Below are positions 54,344 through 62,073 of a stretch of DNA of 64,000 bases, one piece after another. Both the position numbers and the translations under genes were made by a program. The stretch is from Pseudomonas fluorescens. Its GTDB lineage: Bacteria; Pseudomonadota; Gammaproteobacteria; Pseudomonadales; Pseudomonadaceae. The first letter of the stretch is position 1. Each line of letters starts with the position of its first letter. A model generated the notes under the pieces. That model ran no database searches, had not been told where the DNA came from, and saw only the letters and a program-made list of their open reading frames with translations. The stretch spans positions 2,163,501-2,227,500 of the forward strand of contig NZ_CP012830.1 of NCBI RefSeq assembly GCF_001307155.1, read 5' to 3'.

Positions 54344-55209
54344 TGCTCGTCGCTGCGCAACTTTGGCAACCGTTCCACGAATTCGTGTTCATGCGCCGAG
54401 CTCTAATCGGCGGTCTGGTATTGGCTTGCAGCACCGCACCACTTGGGGTGTTTCTGATCCTGCGACGCATGAGCCTGATCGGTGACGCCGTGGCTCACGG
54501 CATCTTGCCTGGCGCCGCATTAGGGTTTTGGTTCGCCGGTTTGAGCTTGCCAGCACTGACCATCGGTGGCCTCGGCGCGGGGCTGAGCATGGCCGGATTG
54601 GCAGCGTGGATCACTCGCCGCACTGGCCTTCGGGAGGACGCCAGCCTGGCGGCGATCTACCCCATCTCGCTGGCCAGTGGCGTGCTGATTCTGGGGATAG
54701 CCGGCAAACGCCTCGACTTGCTCCACCTGTTGTTCGGCTCGGCATTGGCTGTCGATGGCCCAACATTAACCGGCATGCTCTGGGTCTCGGGGATCAGCCT
54801 GATCGCCATGGCGCTGATCTATCGGCCACTGCTGCTGGACACCCTCGACCCACTGTTTCTGCAAACCGTCAGCCGTCTCGGCCCTTTGGCACACGGCGTG
54901 TTTTTGACCCTGGTGGTGCTGAATCTGGTGATCGGTTTCCAGGCCATTGGCGCACTGATGGTGGTCGGTTTGATGATGTTGCCGGCCGCTGCTTCACGCT
55001 TCTGGAGCCGTCACTTGCCAATGTTGATGGCCATCGCCGGGGTGCTCGGCTGCCTCTCGGTATGGTTCGGTCTGTTGCTGTCGTTCTACTACTCGCTGCC
55101 CAGCGGCCCGGCCATCGTGCTGGTAGCCGGCGCGTTGTACCTGCTGTCCGTGGTGTTCGGTCCGGTGCACGGACTGCTGCGCCGCCCGCCTTTGCTCACA
55201 TCCCAATGA
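54343..55209 (+). CDS. Metal ABC transporter permease (ZnuB-like)
   Basis: A 288-residue ABC-3 family permease with about eight membrane segments. FILRRMSLIGDAVAHGILPGAALGFWFAGLSLPAL (about residues 41-75) and LIGFQAIGALMVVGLMMLPAAASRFW (about 190-215) are the ABC-3 signatures (AxxSHxxLPG-like and the cytoplasmic loop). It starts one base into the previous stop codon (TAATG), so translation is coupled. Expected substrate Zn(II) or Mn(II), inferred from the island. Confidence 0.93.
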   Translation: MLVAAQLWQPFHEFVFMRRALIGGLVLACSTAPLGVFLILRRMSLIGDAVAHGILPGAALGFWFAGLSLPALTIGGLGAGLSMAGLAAWITRRTGLREDASLAAIYPISLASGVLILGIAGKRLDLLHLLFGSALAVDGPTLTGMLWVSGISLIAMALIYRPLLLDTLDPLFLQTVSRLGPLAHGVFLTLVVLNLVIGFQAIGALMVVGLMMLPAAASRFWSRHLPMLMAIAGVLGCLSVWFGLLLSFYYSLPSGPAIVLVAGALYLLSVVFGPVHGLLRRPPLLTSQ

Positions 55210-55220
55210 GGTGTTTCCCG

Positions 55221-56105
55221 ATGCGCGCTCTACTTGTGCTGTTCAGTGTGTGGTTGTCGATGTCGTTATCAACGGCATCGGCGGCAGAAAAACTGCCGGT
55301 GGTCACCAGCTTCAGCATCCTTGCCGACATGGTTCATCAGGTCGGCGGCGAGCACATCCAGATCACCAACATGGTCGGCCCGGACGCTGACGCTCATACC
55401 TACGAGCCCACTCCGGACGACGCCAAGGCCCTGCTCAAAGCCAAGCTGATCTTCAAGAACGGCCTCGGTTTCGAGCCGTGGCTGGACCGCATGGTTGCCA
55501 GCACTGCCACCAAAACCCCGGTAATCACCGCTAGCCGCGGGGTGATTCCAAGGACCATGAACGAGAACGGCGAGACCCTCCCCGACCCGCATGCCTGGCA
55601 CAATCTGGCGAATACCGAACTCTATGTGAACAACATCACCAAGGCGCTGATCGCCGCAGACCCGGCGAACAAATCCGACTACGAACACAACAGCCAGACC
55701 TACCTGAAACAGATCTACCGTCTGCTGGCCGAAGCCAAAGCCAAGCTCGGCGCATTGCCTCCGGGCAACCGCAAGATCGTTACGTCTCATGACGCCTTCG
55801 GCTATCTGGGTCAAGCGTACGGCATCGACTTCATGGCACCTCAAGGCCTGTCCACCGAACGCGAACCGTCTGCCGCCGAAGTGGCCGCATTGATCACCCA
55901 GATCCGTCAGGCCAAGGTCAAAGCGGTGTTCATGGAAAACATCAAGGACGCCCGCCTGCTCAAGCAAATCGCCGATGAAAGCGGCGCGCACATTGGCGGC
56001 ACCCTGTACTCGGATGCACTCGCCGCCGAAGGTCCGGCCAGCACCTTTGCCGGGCTGTTCGAATACAACCTCAACACGCTTTACAACGCCTTGAGCACGC
56101 CATGA
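55221..56105 (+). CDS. Metal ABC transporter substrate-binding protein (ZnuA/PsaA type)
   Basis: A 294-residue periplasmic metal-binding protein of cluster A-I. Signal peptide ends near TASAAEKL. Metal ligands are visible as DADAHTYEPTPDD (about residue 59, His), DPHAWHNLAN (about 126, His) and TSHDAFGYLGQAYGID (about 190, His), with a final acidic ligand in TLYSDALA near the C-terminus. It lacks the His-rich loop of classical ZnuA, so it may be a distinct high-affinity Zn or Mn receptor. Stop overlaps the next start by four bases. Confidence 0.93.
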   Translation: MRALLVLFSVWLSMSLSTASAAEKLPVVTSFSILADMVHQVGGEHIQITNMVGPDADAHTYEPTPDDAKALLKAKLIFKNGLGFEPWLDRMVASTATKTPVITASRGVIPRTMNENGETLPDPHAWHNLANTELYVNNITKALIAADPANKSDYEHNSQTYLKQIYRLLAEAKAKLGALPPGNRKIVTSHDAFGYLGQAYGIDFMAPQGLSTEREPSAAEVAALITQIRQAKVKAVFMENIKDARLLKQIADESGAHIGGTLYSDALAAEGPASTFAGLFEYNLNTLYNALSTP

Positions 56106-56662
56106 TCCGCAAGAACCCGTCCGGCGATTTGCCGCGGATTGCCGAGTCCGCCTACGTCGATAAAACCGCGATCATCTGCGGCAAGGTAGTGATTGGCGAG
56201 AACGTCTTCGTCGGTCCTTATGCGGTGATCCGCGCTGATGAAGTCGATGACTCGGGCGAGATGAAACCGATCACCATCGGCGCCAACTCGAACATTCAGG
56301 ATGGTGTGGTGATCCACTCCAAATCCGGTGCCGCTGTAACCATCGGCGAGTTCAGTTCTATCGCTCACCGCTCCATCGTCCATGGCCCGTGCACCGTCGG
56401 GAACCGGGTGTTCATCGGTTTCAACAGCGTGCTGTTCAACTGTGCGGTCGGCGACGGCTGCGTGGTGCGGCACAACTCGGTGGTCGACGGGCGAGACTTG
56501 CCGGCCGGCTTCTACGTGCCGTCCACCACACGCATCGGTCCGAAAACCGACCTGTCCCAGTTCCCGCCGGTCAGCATCAGCGCCTCGGAGTTTTCCGAGG
56601 ATGTGGCGCGTACCAATGTCGATCTGGTGCGCGGCTACAAAGCCCTGCAGAACGAGTTTTGA
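56102..56662 (+). CDS. Gamma-carbonic-anhydrase-like LbH protein
   Basis: A 186-residue left-handed beta-helix protein of the gamma-carbonic anhydrase/CaiE type. Hexapeptide repeats (e.g. GKVVIGENVFVGPYAVIRADE, about residues 24-44; IGANSNIQDGVVIHSKSGAAVTIGEFSSIAHRSIVHG) provide three His that could bind metal (VIHSK, IAHRS, IVHG). In a Zur island it could replace a zinc carbonic anhydrase or serve metallochaperone-like roles; activity is unproven. It overlaps the binding-protein gene by four bases. Confidence 0.9.
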   Translation: MIRKNPSGDLPRIAESAYVDKTAIICGKVVIGENVFVGPYAVIRADEVDDSGEMKPITIGANSNIQDGVVIHSKSGAAVTIGEFSSIAHRSIVHGPCTVGNRVFIGFNSVLFNCAVGDGCVVRHNSVVDGRDLPAGFYVPSTTRIGPKTDLSQFPPVSISASEFSEDVARTNVDLVRGYKALQNEF

Positions 56663-56664
56663 GC

Positions 56665-58002
56665 ATGAGCAGCGTGCTGATTCGCAACGCCCGACTGGTC
56701 AATGAAGGCCGCGAGTTCGACGCCGATCTGCTGGTGGACCACGGGCGCATCGTGAAGATCGCCAGCAGCATCGAAGGTGAAAACGCGACGCTGGAAATCG
56801 ACGCCAATGGCCAATGGTTGCTGCCGGGAATGATCGACGACCAGGTGCACTTTCGTGATCCGGGTGCACCGAACAAAGGCAGCATCTATACCGAATCGCG
56901 GGCAGCCGTGGCGGGGGGTATCACCAGTTTCATGGACATGCCCAACACCCGACCGGCAACCCTGACGCTCGATGCTCTGGCCGAAAAAAAGCGCCGGGCA
57001 GCGATCCACTCGGTGGCCAATTACGGCTTTCACTTCGGCGTCAGCAACGACAACCTCGACACTGTCGCAGCACTCAACCCCTGCGAGATCGCCGGGGTCA
57101 AAGTCTTCATGGGCGCCTCCACCGGCAACATGCTGGTGGATGACCCGAAAATTCTTGAAAGGCTTTTTGCCGAGGTTCCGACGATACTGCTAGCCCATTG
57201 CGAACACACGCCAAGCATTCAGACCAACGAAAACAACCTTGCCGAACCGTTCGGGGAGAACATTCCCGCTGCGGCTCATCCGCTGATTCGCAATGCCGAG
57301 GCGTGCTTTCGCTCCTCCTCAATGGCGGTCGATCTGGCCAAACGACACGGCACTCGATTGCATGTTTTGCACCTGACCACTGCTCGCGAACTGGCCTTGT
57401 TCGAAGACAAACCACTCACGGAAAAACGCATCAGCGCCGAAGTCTGTCTGCATCACTTGCTGTTCGATGATCGCGACTATCCGCGCCTGGGTAATCTCAT
57501 CAAGTGCAACCCGGCGATCAAGACTCAAGCTGACCGTGATGCATTACGCCAAGCGTTGCTCAGCAACCGACTGGACATCATCGGCAGCGACCACGCGCCC
57601 CACACCTGGGCTGAAAAACAGTTGCCCTACCGACAAGCACCTTCCGGGTTGCCGCTGGTACAACACGCCCTCCCCGCACTGCTGGAACTGGTGGCCGATC
57701 AGTTGATTCCACTGACCACCCTGGTGGCCAAAACCAGCCATCGCGTGGCGGACCTGTTTGCCATACCGGATCGCGGTTACCTGCGTGAAGGTTATTGGGC
57801 CGACCTCGTTTTGATCAAACCAGAGCCTGCCGGCAAAGCTGTTTCCCGGCAGCCGATTCTCGCTCAATGCGGCTGGACACCGTTCGCCGGGCAGCACTTT
57901 CGACACAGCGTCAGCACGACATTGGTTTCGGGGCAAATTGCCTGGTACGCCGAACGTCTAAATGAAGACTGTCAGGGTTTGCCCTTGCGGTTTATGCGTT
58001 GA
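56665..58002 (+). CDS. pyrQ: Dihydroorotase paralog (PyrQ/PyrC-like)
   Basis: A 445-residue amidohydrolase that cyclises carbamoyl aspartate to dihydroorotate in pyrimidine synthesis. Active-site region GMIDDQVHFRDPGAPNKG (about residues 55-72) carries Gln-x-His where many class I enzymes have His-x-His; GVKVFMGASTGNMLV (Lys, about 147), LLAHCEHT (about 178) and IGSDHAPHTWAEK (about 308, catalytic Asp) follow. The Gln is shared with Bacteroidetes-type dihydroorotases. In the zinc island it is probably the low-zinc version. Starts 2 bp after the previous stop. Confidence 0.9.
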   Translation: MSSVLIRNARLVNEGREFDADLLVDHGRIVKIASSIEGENATLEIDANGQWLLPGMIDDQVHFRDPGAPNKGSIYTESRAAVAGGITSFMDMPNTRPATLTLDALAEKKRRAAIHSVANYGFHFGVSNDNLDTVAALNPCEIAGVKVFMGASTGNMLVDDPKILERLFAEVPTILLAHCEHTPSIQTNENNLAEPFGENIPAAAHPLIRNAEACFRSSSMAVDLAKRHGTRLHVLHLTTARELALFEDKPLTEKRISAEVCLHHLLFDDRDYPRLGNLIKCNPAIKTQADRDALRQALLSNRLDIIGSDHAPHTWAEKQLPYRQAPSGLPLVQHALPALLELVADQLIPLTTLVAKTSHRVADLFAIPDRGYLREGYWADLVLIKPEPAGKAVSRQPILAQCGWTPFAGQHFRHSVSTTLVSGQIAWYAERLNEDCQGLPLRFMR

Positions 58003-58038
58003 ATAGCGTTTTGCATGAGACACCCAGGAAAACCGACG

Positions 58039-58575
58039 ATGATTCACATCACCCTGCCTGACGGCTCGCTGCGCGAGTACGACCAATCGCTCTCGGTATT
58101 TGAAGTTGCGGCGAGCATTGGTATTGGCCTGGCTAAAGCGGCGGTCGCCGGCCGGGTGAATGGCACGCTGGTGGAGCAACGGATTTACGGTGTGTGCTGG
58201 GCTAATCAGCAGGAGCTCGATGAATGGCGAGCCCCGCAACAGGTAGTCGTCGTGAACATCGATGAGCGTCAGATCGGCTACGCGCAGTCAGTCACCGAAG
58301 CACTGCGTCGCGCAGGTTTTCGCGCCAACTCCGATCTACGCAAGAAAAACATCGGGAACAAGATTCGCCACCACACTCTGCTGGCGGTGCCCTACTTGCT
58401 GGTGATCGGTGACAAGGAAATGGACGGCGGATTCGTCAGTTTGCGCAGCGGCAAGGGCGAGGATTTTGGGCGGATGAGTGTTGAAGCGGTGTGTGAGCGG
58501 CTGCGGATCGAAGTGGACGCTGTCGCTGGCAAGGCCGCAGCCTTGCCAGCAATAGAGATCAAGCGCGAGGTTTGA
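58039..58575 (+). CDS. ThrRS-derived mosaic: TGS domain fused to anticodon-binding domain
   Basis: A 178-residue protein built from threonyl-tRNA synthetase pieces. Residues 1-46 are the TGS domain (MIHITLPDGSLREYDQ, GIGLAKAAVAGRVNGTLVE), about 47-65 match the short stretch before the catalytic core (QRIYGVCWANQQELDEW), and 66-165 match the C-terminal anticodon-binding domain (PQQVVVVNID, KKNIGNKIRHHTLLAVPYLLVIGDKEM). The editing domain and the entire class II catalytic core are missing, yet the frame is clean. AGGA precedes 58039; an ATG eight codons earlier exists. It ends the folE2 operon. It cannot aminoacylate; it may bind tRNA-Thr or thrS mRNA. Confidence 0.9.
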   Translation: MIHITLPDGSLREYDQSLSVFEVAASIGIGLAKAAVAGRVNGTLVEQRIYGVCWANQQELDEWRAPQQVVVVNIDERQIGYAQSVTEALRRAGFRANSDLRKKNIGNKIRHHTLLAVPYLLVIGDKEMDGGFVSLRSGKGEDFGRMSVEAVCERLRIEVDAVAGKAAALPAIEIKREV

Positions 58576-59080
58576 CCGTTCCGCAATCCTGTCCCAGCCA
58601 CACGGCGCGTGTATCCATGCTGCCCTTTTGCTGAATGCCGGTGGCGTTGAACGTGCCGTTGACCGTGGTGTTGAATTCGCGATCGCTAAGGAACGTAGCA
58701 ACACCGGCGCCCTGGGCTTTCGGGCAGCTGAAGCGGAATTTCCACTGGTTGCCGCTGCGGTCGGTGACCTGCTGCGTGCAGCCTGACTGTGGGTCTTGCA
58801 GGGGAATGGTGTCGGATTGAACCTGTGCCTGGGTCAGGCACACACGAATCCCTTTACCCCCCATGGTGATGCCCTGTTTCTCCAGTGCAGCCTTTTGTGC
58901 CGGCGTCATCTGGCTGCCCAACTGGTTAAGGATCAACTGCAGATCCGGGAGGTTCTGGTCATCGACCTTCATGTTGCTTGAGGTCAACTCCCACAAACCC
59001 GGTTGCAGCATCTGCGCCTGAGCGACCACAGGAAGTGACAAGCCAACAGCCATGGCCAAACCCAGCAGACGTACGTTCAT
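58559..59080 (-). CDS. Exported DUF3617-like protein
   Basis: A 173-residue periplasmic protein with a signal peptide (MNVRLLGLAMAVGLSLPVVAQA). The mature start QMLQPGLWELTSSN and KGIRVCLTQAQV, then GCTQQVTDRSGNQWKFRFSC, match the DUF3617 family (small exported proteins of unknown role, two disulfides likely). GGAGTTACTCG precedes the ATG. Its last 17 bp overlap the end of the ThrRS-like gene on the other strand. Confidence 0.9.
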   Translation of the reverse strand: MNVRLLGLAMAVGLSLPVVAQAQMLQPGLWELTSSNMKVDDQNLPDLQLILNQLGSQMTPAQKAALEKQGITMGGKGIRVCLTQAQVQSDTIPLQDPQSGCTQQVTDRSGNQWKFRFSCPKAQGAGVATFLSDREFNTTVNGTFNATGIQQKGSMDTRAVWLGQDCGTVKPRA

Positions 59081-59211
59081 CGAGTAACTCCTAGACAATA
59101 GTGCCCGTTAGACGTCGCCAATCTACTTCGGTTGCATGTCTAATTAAATAGCGACATTCACCGTGGAACATGGTCTGTTAAGCATTGAATTGTCAGGAGC
59201 ATGATTGCCCC

Positions 59212-60651
59212 ATGGATTTTTTTGGACCCCATCTTTTCGCGTATCTGATCGCGCTCATCCACTCACTGGGCACGATCGCCGCCATTCACGCCGTATTGAC
59301 CGTCAGGACCGCTCAAGGCTCGATTGCCTGGGCCTTGTCACTGGTCTTCATACCTTACCTGACGCTTATCCCTTATCTGGTCTTCGGTCGCAGCACCTTC
59401 GACGCTTATATCAAGGCTCGTCGGCAAGCCAACGAAGAAATGCACAAGGCCATCGCCGACCTGAACTGGCGTCCGTGGATCGAGGAAGCGCTGACCGCCC
59501 GCGCCTCCAAAGCCTACACCTCGTTGCGGGCGATGCCGAAGCTGGGGCGGATGCCGTGCCTGGCAAACAATCAGGTACGGCTGTTGATCAACGGCCAGGC
59601 AACCTTTGATGCGATTTTCGAAGCGATACGCACCGCCCGTGAAGCCGTGTTGATTCAGTTTTTCATCGTCCATGACGACCAGCTCGGCCGACGCCTGCAA
59701 ACACTGCTGATGGAAAAATCCGCTGAAGGCGTCGCTATTTACCTGCTCTACGATCGGATCGGCAGCCACTCCCTGCCTCACAGCTATGTTCAACCCTTGC
59801 GTGATGCCGGGGTGCAGGTCGAAGCGTTTGCCACACGCAGTGGCTGGCTCAATCGGTTCCAGGTGAACTTCCGTAACCATCGCAAGATTGTCGTGGTCGA
59901 CGGCGCGCTGGGCTTTGTCGGCGGGCATAACGTCGGTGACGAATACATGGGCCAGAAACCACCGCTGGCACCGTGGCGCGATACCCATATCGCCGTCAGC
60001 GGCCCCGTGGTTGCGTGCATGCAGGAGTCTTTCGCGGAAGACTGGTTCTGGGCCTCCCGAAAACTGCCACCGCTGATACTGCCACAGAGCTACCCCGATG
60101 ACGGTGTGCTCTGCCAACTACTGGCCAGCGGACCGGCGGACCCTTACGAAACCTGCTCGCTGTTTTTCGTTGAAGCCATCCACTCCGCGACCGAACGCGT
60201 GTGGATCACCAGCCCGTATTTCATACCCGATGAAGCGGTATTTGCCGCGCTACGCCTGGCGGTGCTGCGCGGTGTCGATGTGCGGCTCCTGTTGCCATCT
60301 CGACCGGATCACCGGATCGTCTATGCCGCCTCCAGCCTGTACGCTTTCGAAGCGGTACGCGCCGGGGTTCGGGTATTCCGTTACCAACCGGGCTTCCTGC
60401 ATCAGAAGGTCGTGCTGATCGACAGTGAGATCACGGCCATCGGCAGTGCGAATCTGGACAACCGTTCGTTCCGGCTCAACTTCGAAGTCATGCTACTGAC
60501 CGTCGACAGCGAATTCGCAGGTTTGGTGGAACACATGCTCAACGACGACTTTGCTCAGGCCCACGAAATTGCCAAAGGCGAAAGCCGGAAGACCCACCGC
60601 CTGCAACAGCTTGGCATGCGGGTCGCCCGGCTTATCTCGCCGATCCTTTAA
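59212..60651 (+). CDS. clsA: Cardiolipin synthase ClsA-type
   Basis: A 479-residue phospholipase D-superfamily membrane enzyme that condenses two phosphatidylglycerols to cardiolipin. Two N-terminal membrane helices ([23 protein letters not shown] and [23 protein letters not shown], residues about 5-62) precede two HKD motifs: [20 protein letters not shown] (about 222) and [24 protein letters not shown] (about 396). Full length for ClsA. AGGAG lies 13 bp before the ATG. It is convergent with cfa, whose stop overlaps the end of this gene by 4 bp, linking membrane-lipid functions. Confidence 0.96.
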   Translation: MDFFGPHLFAYLIALIHSLGTIAAIHAVLTVRTAQGSIAWALSLVFIPYLTLIPYLVFGRSTFDAYIKARRQANEEMHKAIADLNWRPWIEEALTARASKAYTSLRAMPKLGRMPCLANNQVRLLINGQATFDAIFEAIRTAREAVLIQFFIVHDDQLGRRLQTLLMEKSAEGVAIYLLYDRIGSHSLPHSYVQPLRDAGVQVEAFATRSGWLNRFQVNFRNHRKIVVVDGALGFVGGHNVGDEYMGQKPPLAPWRDTHIAVSGPVVACMQESFAEDWFWASRKLPPLILPQSYPDDGVLCQLLASGPADPYETCSLFFVEAIHSATERVWITSPYFIPDEAVFAALRLAVLRGVDVRLLLPSRPDHRIVYAASSLYAFEAVRAGVRVFRYQPGFLHQKVVLIDSEITAIGSANLDNRSFRLNFEVMLLTVDSEFAGLVEHMLNDDFAQAHEIAKGESRKTHRLQQLGMRVARLISPIL

Positions 60652-61835
60652 GGGTTGTAGATATCGTCACGCGTCCACGGTAGCTCATGGCTGCCGTCGG
60701 GGTGGGTCTTGACCGCGAGGATCTGGTGCAAGTTGATCCAGCCCCGCGCGAACGCATAGGCGCAGCCTGCCAGATACAGTCGCCAGATCCGCAATGCCTG
60801 CTCCGGTACCTCTTTGGAAGCGGCTTCAAGGTTGTCCTCCAGCCGCTCGCTCCAGTGGTCCAGCGTGCGTGCATAATGCAGGCGCAGGCTTTCGACGTCG
60901 ACGATCTCCAGCCCCGCTTCACTGATTTCAGCCGAAATCATCGACAGGTGCGGTAATTCCCCGTTAGGGAATACGTAGCGCTCGATGAAATCACCCGCTC
61001 CGCGTCCGACCGGCCGGCCATCTGTGTGCTTGGCGGTAATGCCATGGTTCATCACCAGGCCGCCTTCACGCACGGCACCGAACAATGTCTTGCAGTACTC
61101 CGCCAGGTTGGCGTGCCCGACGTGTTCGAACATGCCGACACTCACGACTTTATCGAACCGCCCATCCTGAGGCAGATCGCGGTAATCGAGCAGTTGTAGC
61201 TCAACCTGATCCTGCAAACCTTCAGCGATCACCCGCTCCCGGGCCAATGCCAACTGCTCCTTGCTCAGGGTGATGCCAAATACTTTCACCCCGAACTCCC
61301 GCGCCGCATAACGCGCCAACCCTCCCCAGCCGCAGCCGACATCCAGCAGGTATTCGCCGGGTTGTAGCCGTAGTTTGCGACACAGGTGGCGGAATTTTGC
61401 TTGTTGGGCCTGTTCCAGGGTTTCGCTGCCGGTTTCGAAGTAAGCGCAGGAATACGCCATATCACTGTCGAGCCAGAGCTGATAGAAAGCATTCGAGAGG
61501 TCGTAGTGATAGGAAATCGCCGCTGCGTCGGTGGCTTTGTCATGGACAGAGCGCACCGGCTGCTTGCCGTCGGCATCATCCAGCAACGCTTGGCTCCACT
61601 CATCACATACCCGGATCACATCGCTGATCTGGCCTTCAAGTTCGAGCTTGCCCTCAACGAAAGCGGCGCCCAGCAGGTCAAGGCTTGGGCGAGTGAATTG
61701 AGACACTAATTGTGGGTCCTTGACCACAATCGTGACGCTGGGCGCAGGGCCCAGATTAAATTCATGGCCGTCCCAGAGTCGCAAGCGAAGCGGTAATTGC
61801 AGATTCTGTAAGGCCGGTGGCAGTTGCGCGAGCAT
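60648..61835 (-). CDS. cfa: Cyclopropane-fatty-acyl-phospholipid synthase
   Basis: A 395-residue SAM-dependent enzyme that converts cis double bonds of membrane phospholipids to cyclopropanes. SAM site [20 protein letters not shown] (about residue 165), [42 protein letters not shown] (about 106-147) and [15 protein letters not shown] (about 236) are Cfa motifs. GGGGGACTATTC precedes MLAQLPPA; a start 15 codons earlier is less likely. It may be growth-phase regulated as in other Pseudomonas; nothing in the leader proves it. Confidence 0.95.
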   Translation of the reverse strand: MLAQLPPALQNLQLPLRLRLWDGHEFNLGPAPSVTIVVKDPQLVSQFTRPSLDLLGAAFVEGKLELEGQISDVIRVCDEWSQALLDDADGKQPVRSVHDKATDAAAISYHYDLSNAFYQLWLDSDMAYSCAYFETGSETLEQAQQAKFRHLCRKLRLQPGEYLLDVGCGWGGLARYAAREFGVKVFGITLSKEQLALARERVIAEGLQDQVELQLLDYRDLPQDGRFDKVVSVGMFEHVGHANLAEYCKTLFGAVREGGLVMNHGITAKHTDGRPVGRGAGDFIERYVFPNGELPHLSMISAEISEAGLEIVDVESLRLHYARTLDHWSERLEDNLEAASKEVPEQALRIWRLYLAGCAYAFARGWINLHQILAVKTHPDGSHELPWTRDDIYNP

Positions 61836-62073
61836 GAATAGTCCCCCTTGTTTCAGACGTCTGATTTGAGGGTAGACCATTGTGGAAAATTAGCTGGCTA
61901 TCGATTTAATAGCCTTTTCCTATGAGTCACGATAGAGCAACAAGCTGTCGTAAACCCACTGTTTCAGCCATGTAACGACCTGAAGAGGTGCGCCCTCTTC
62001 ACAGTTGACTGTCAATTGTGCGCACAGTTCGCCAGCTGCTACAGGTCGCGTTACGAACTGACCGGCCACGTCC
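61836..62073. other. Gap between the P-type ATPase and cfa genes
   Basis: 238 bp holding the cfa leader and a hairpin (61982-62000, GAAGAGG/CCTCTTC) lying 74 bp past the ATPase stop, without a U-run. A GGCTAT/ATAGCC dyad at about 61895-61913 is also present. Nothing else was recognised. Confidence 0.5.
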
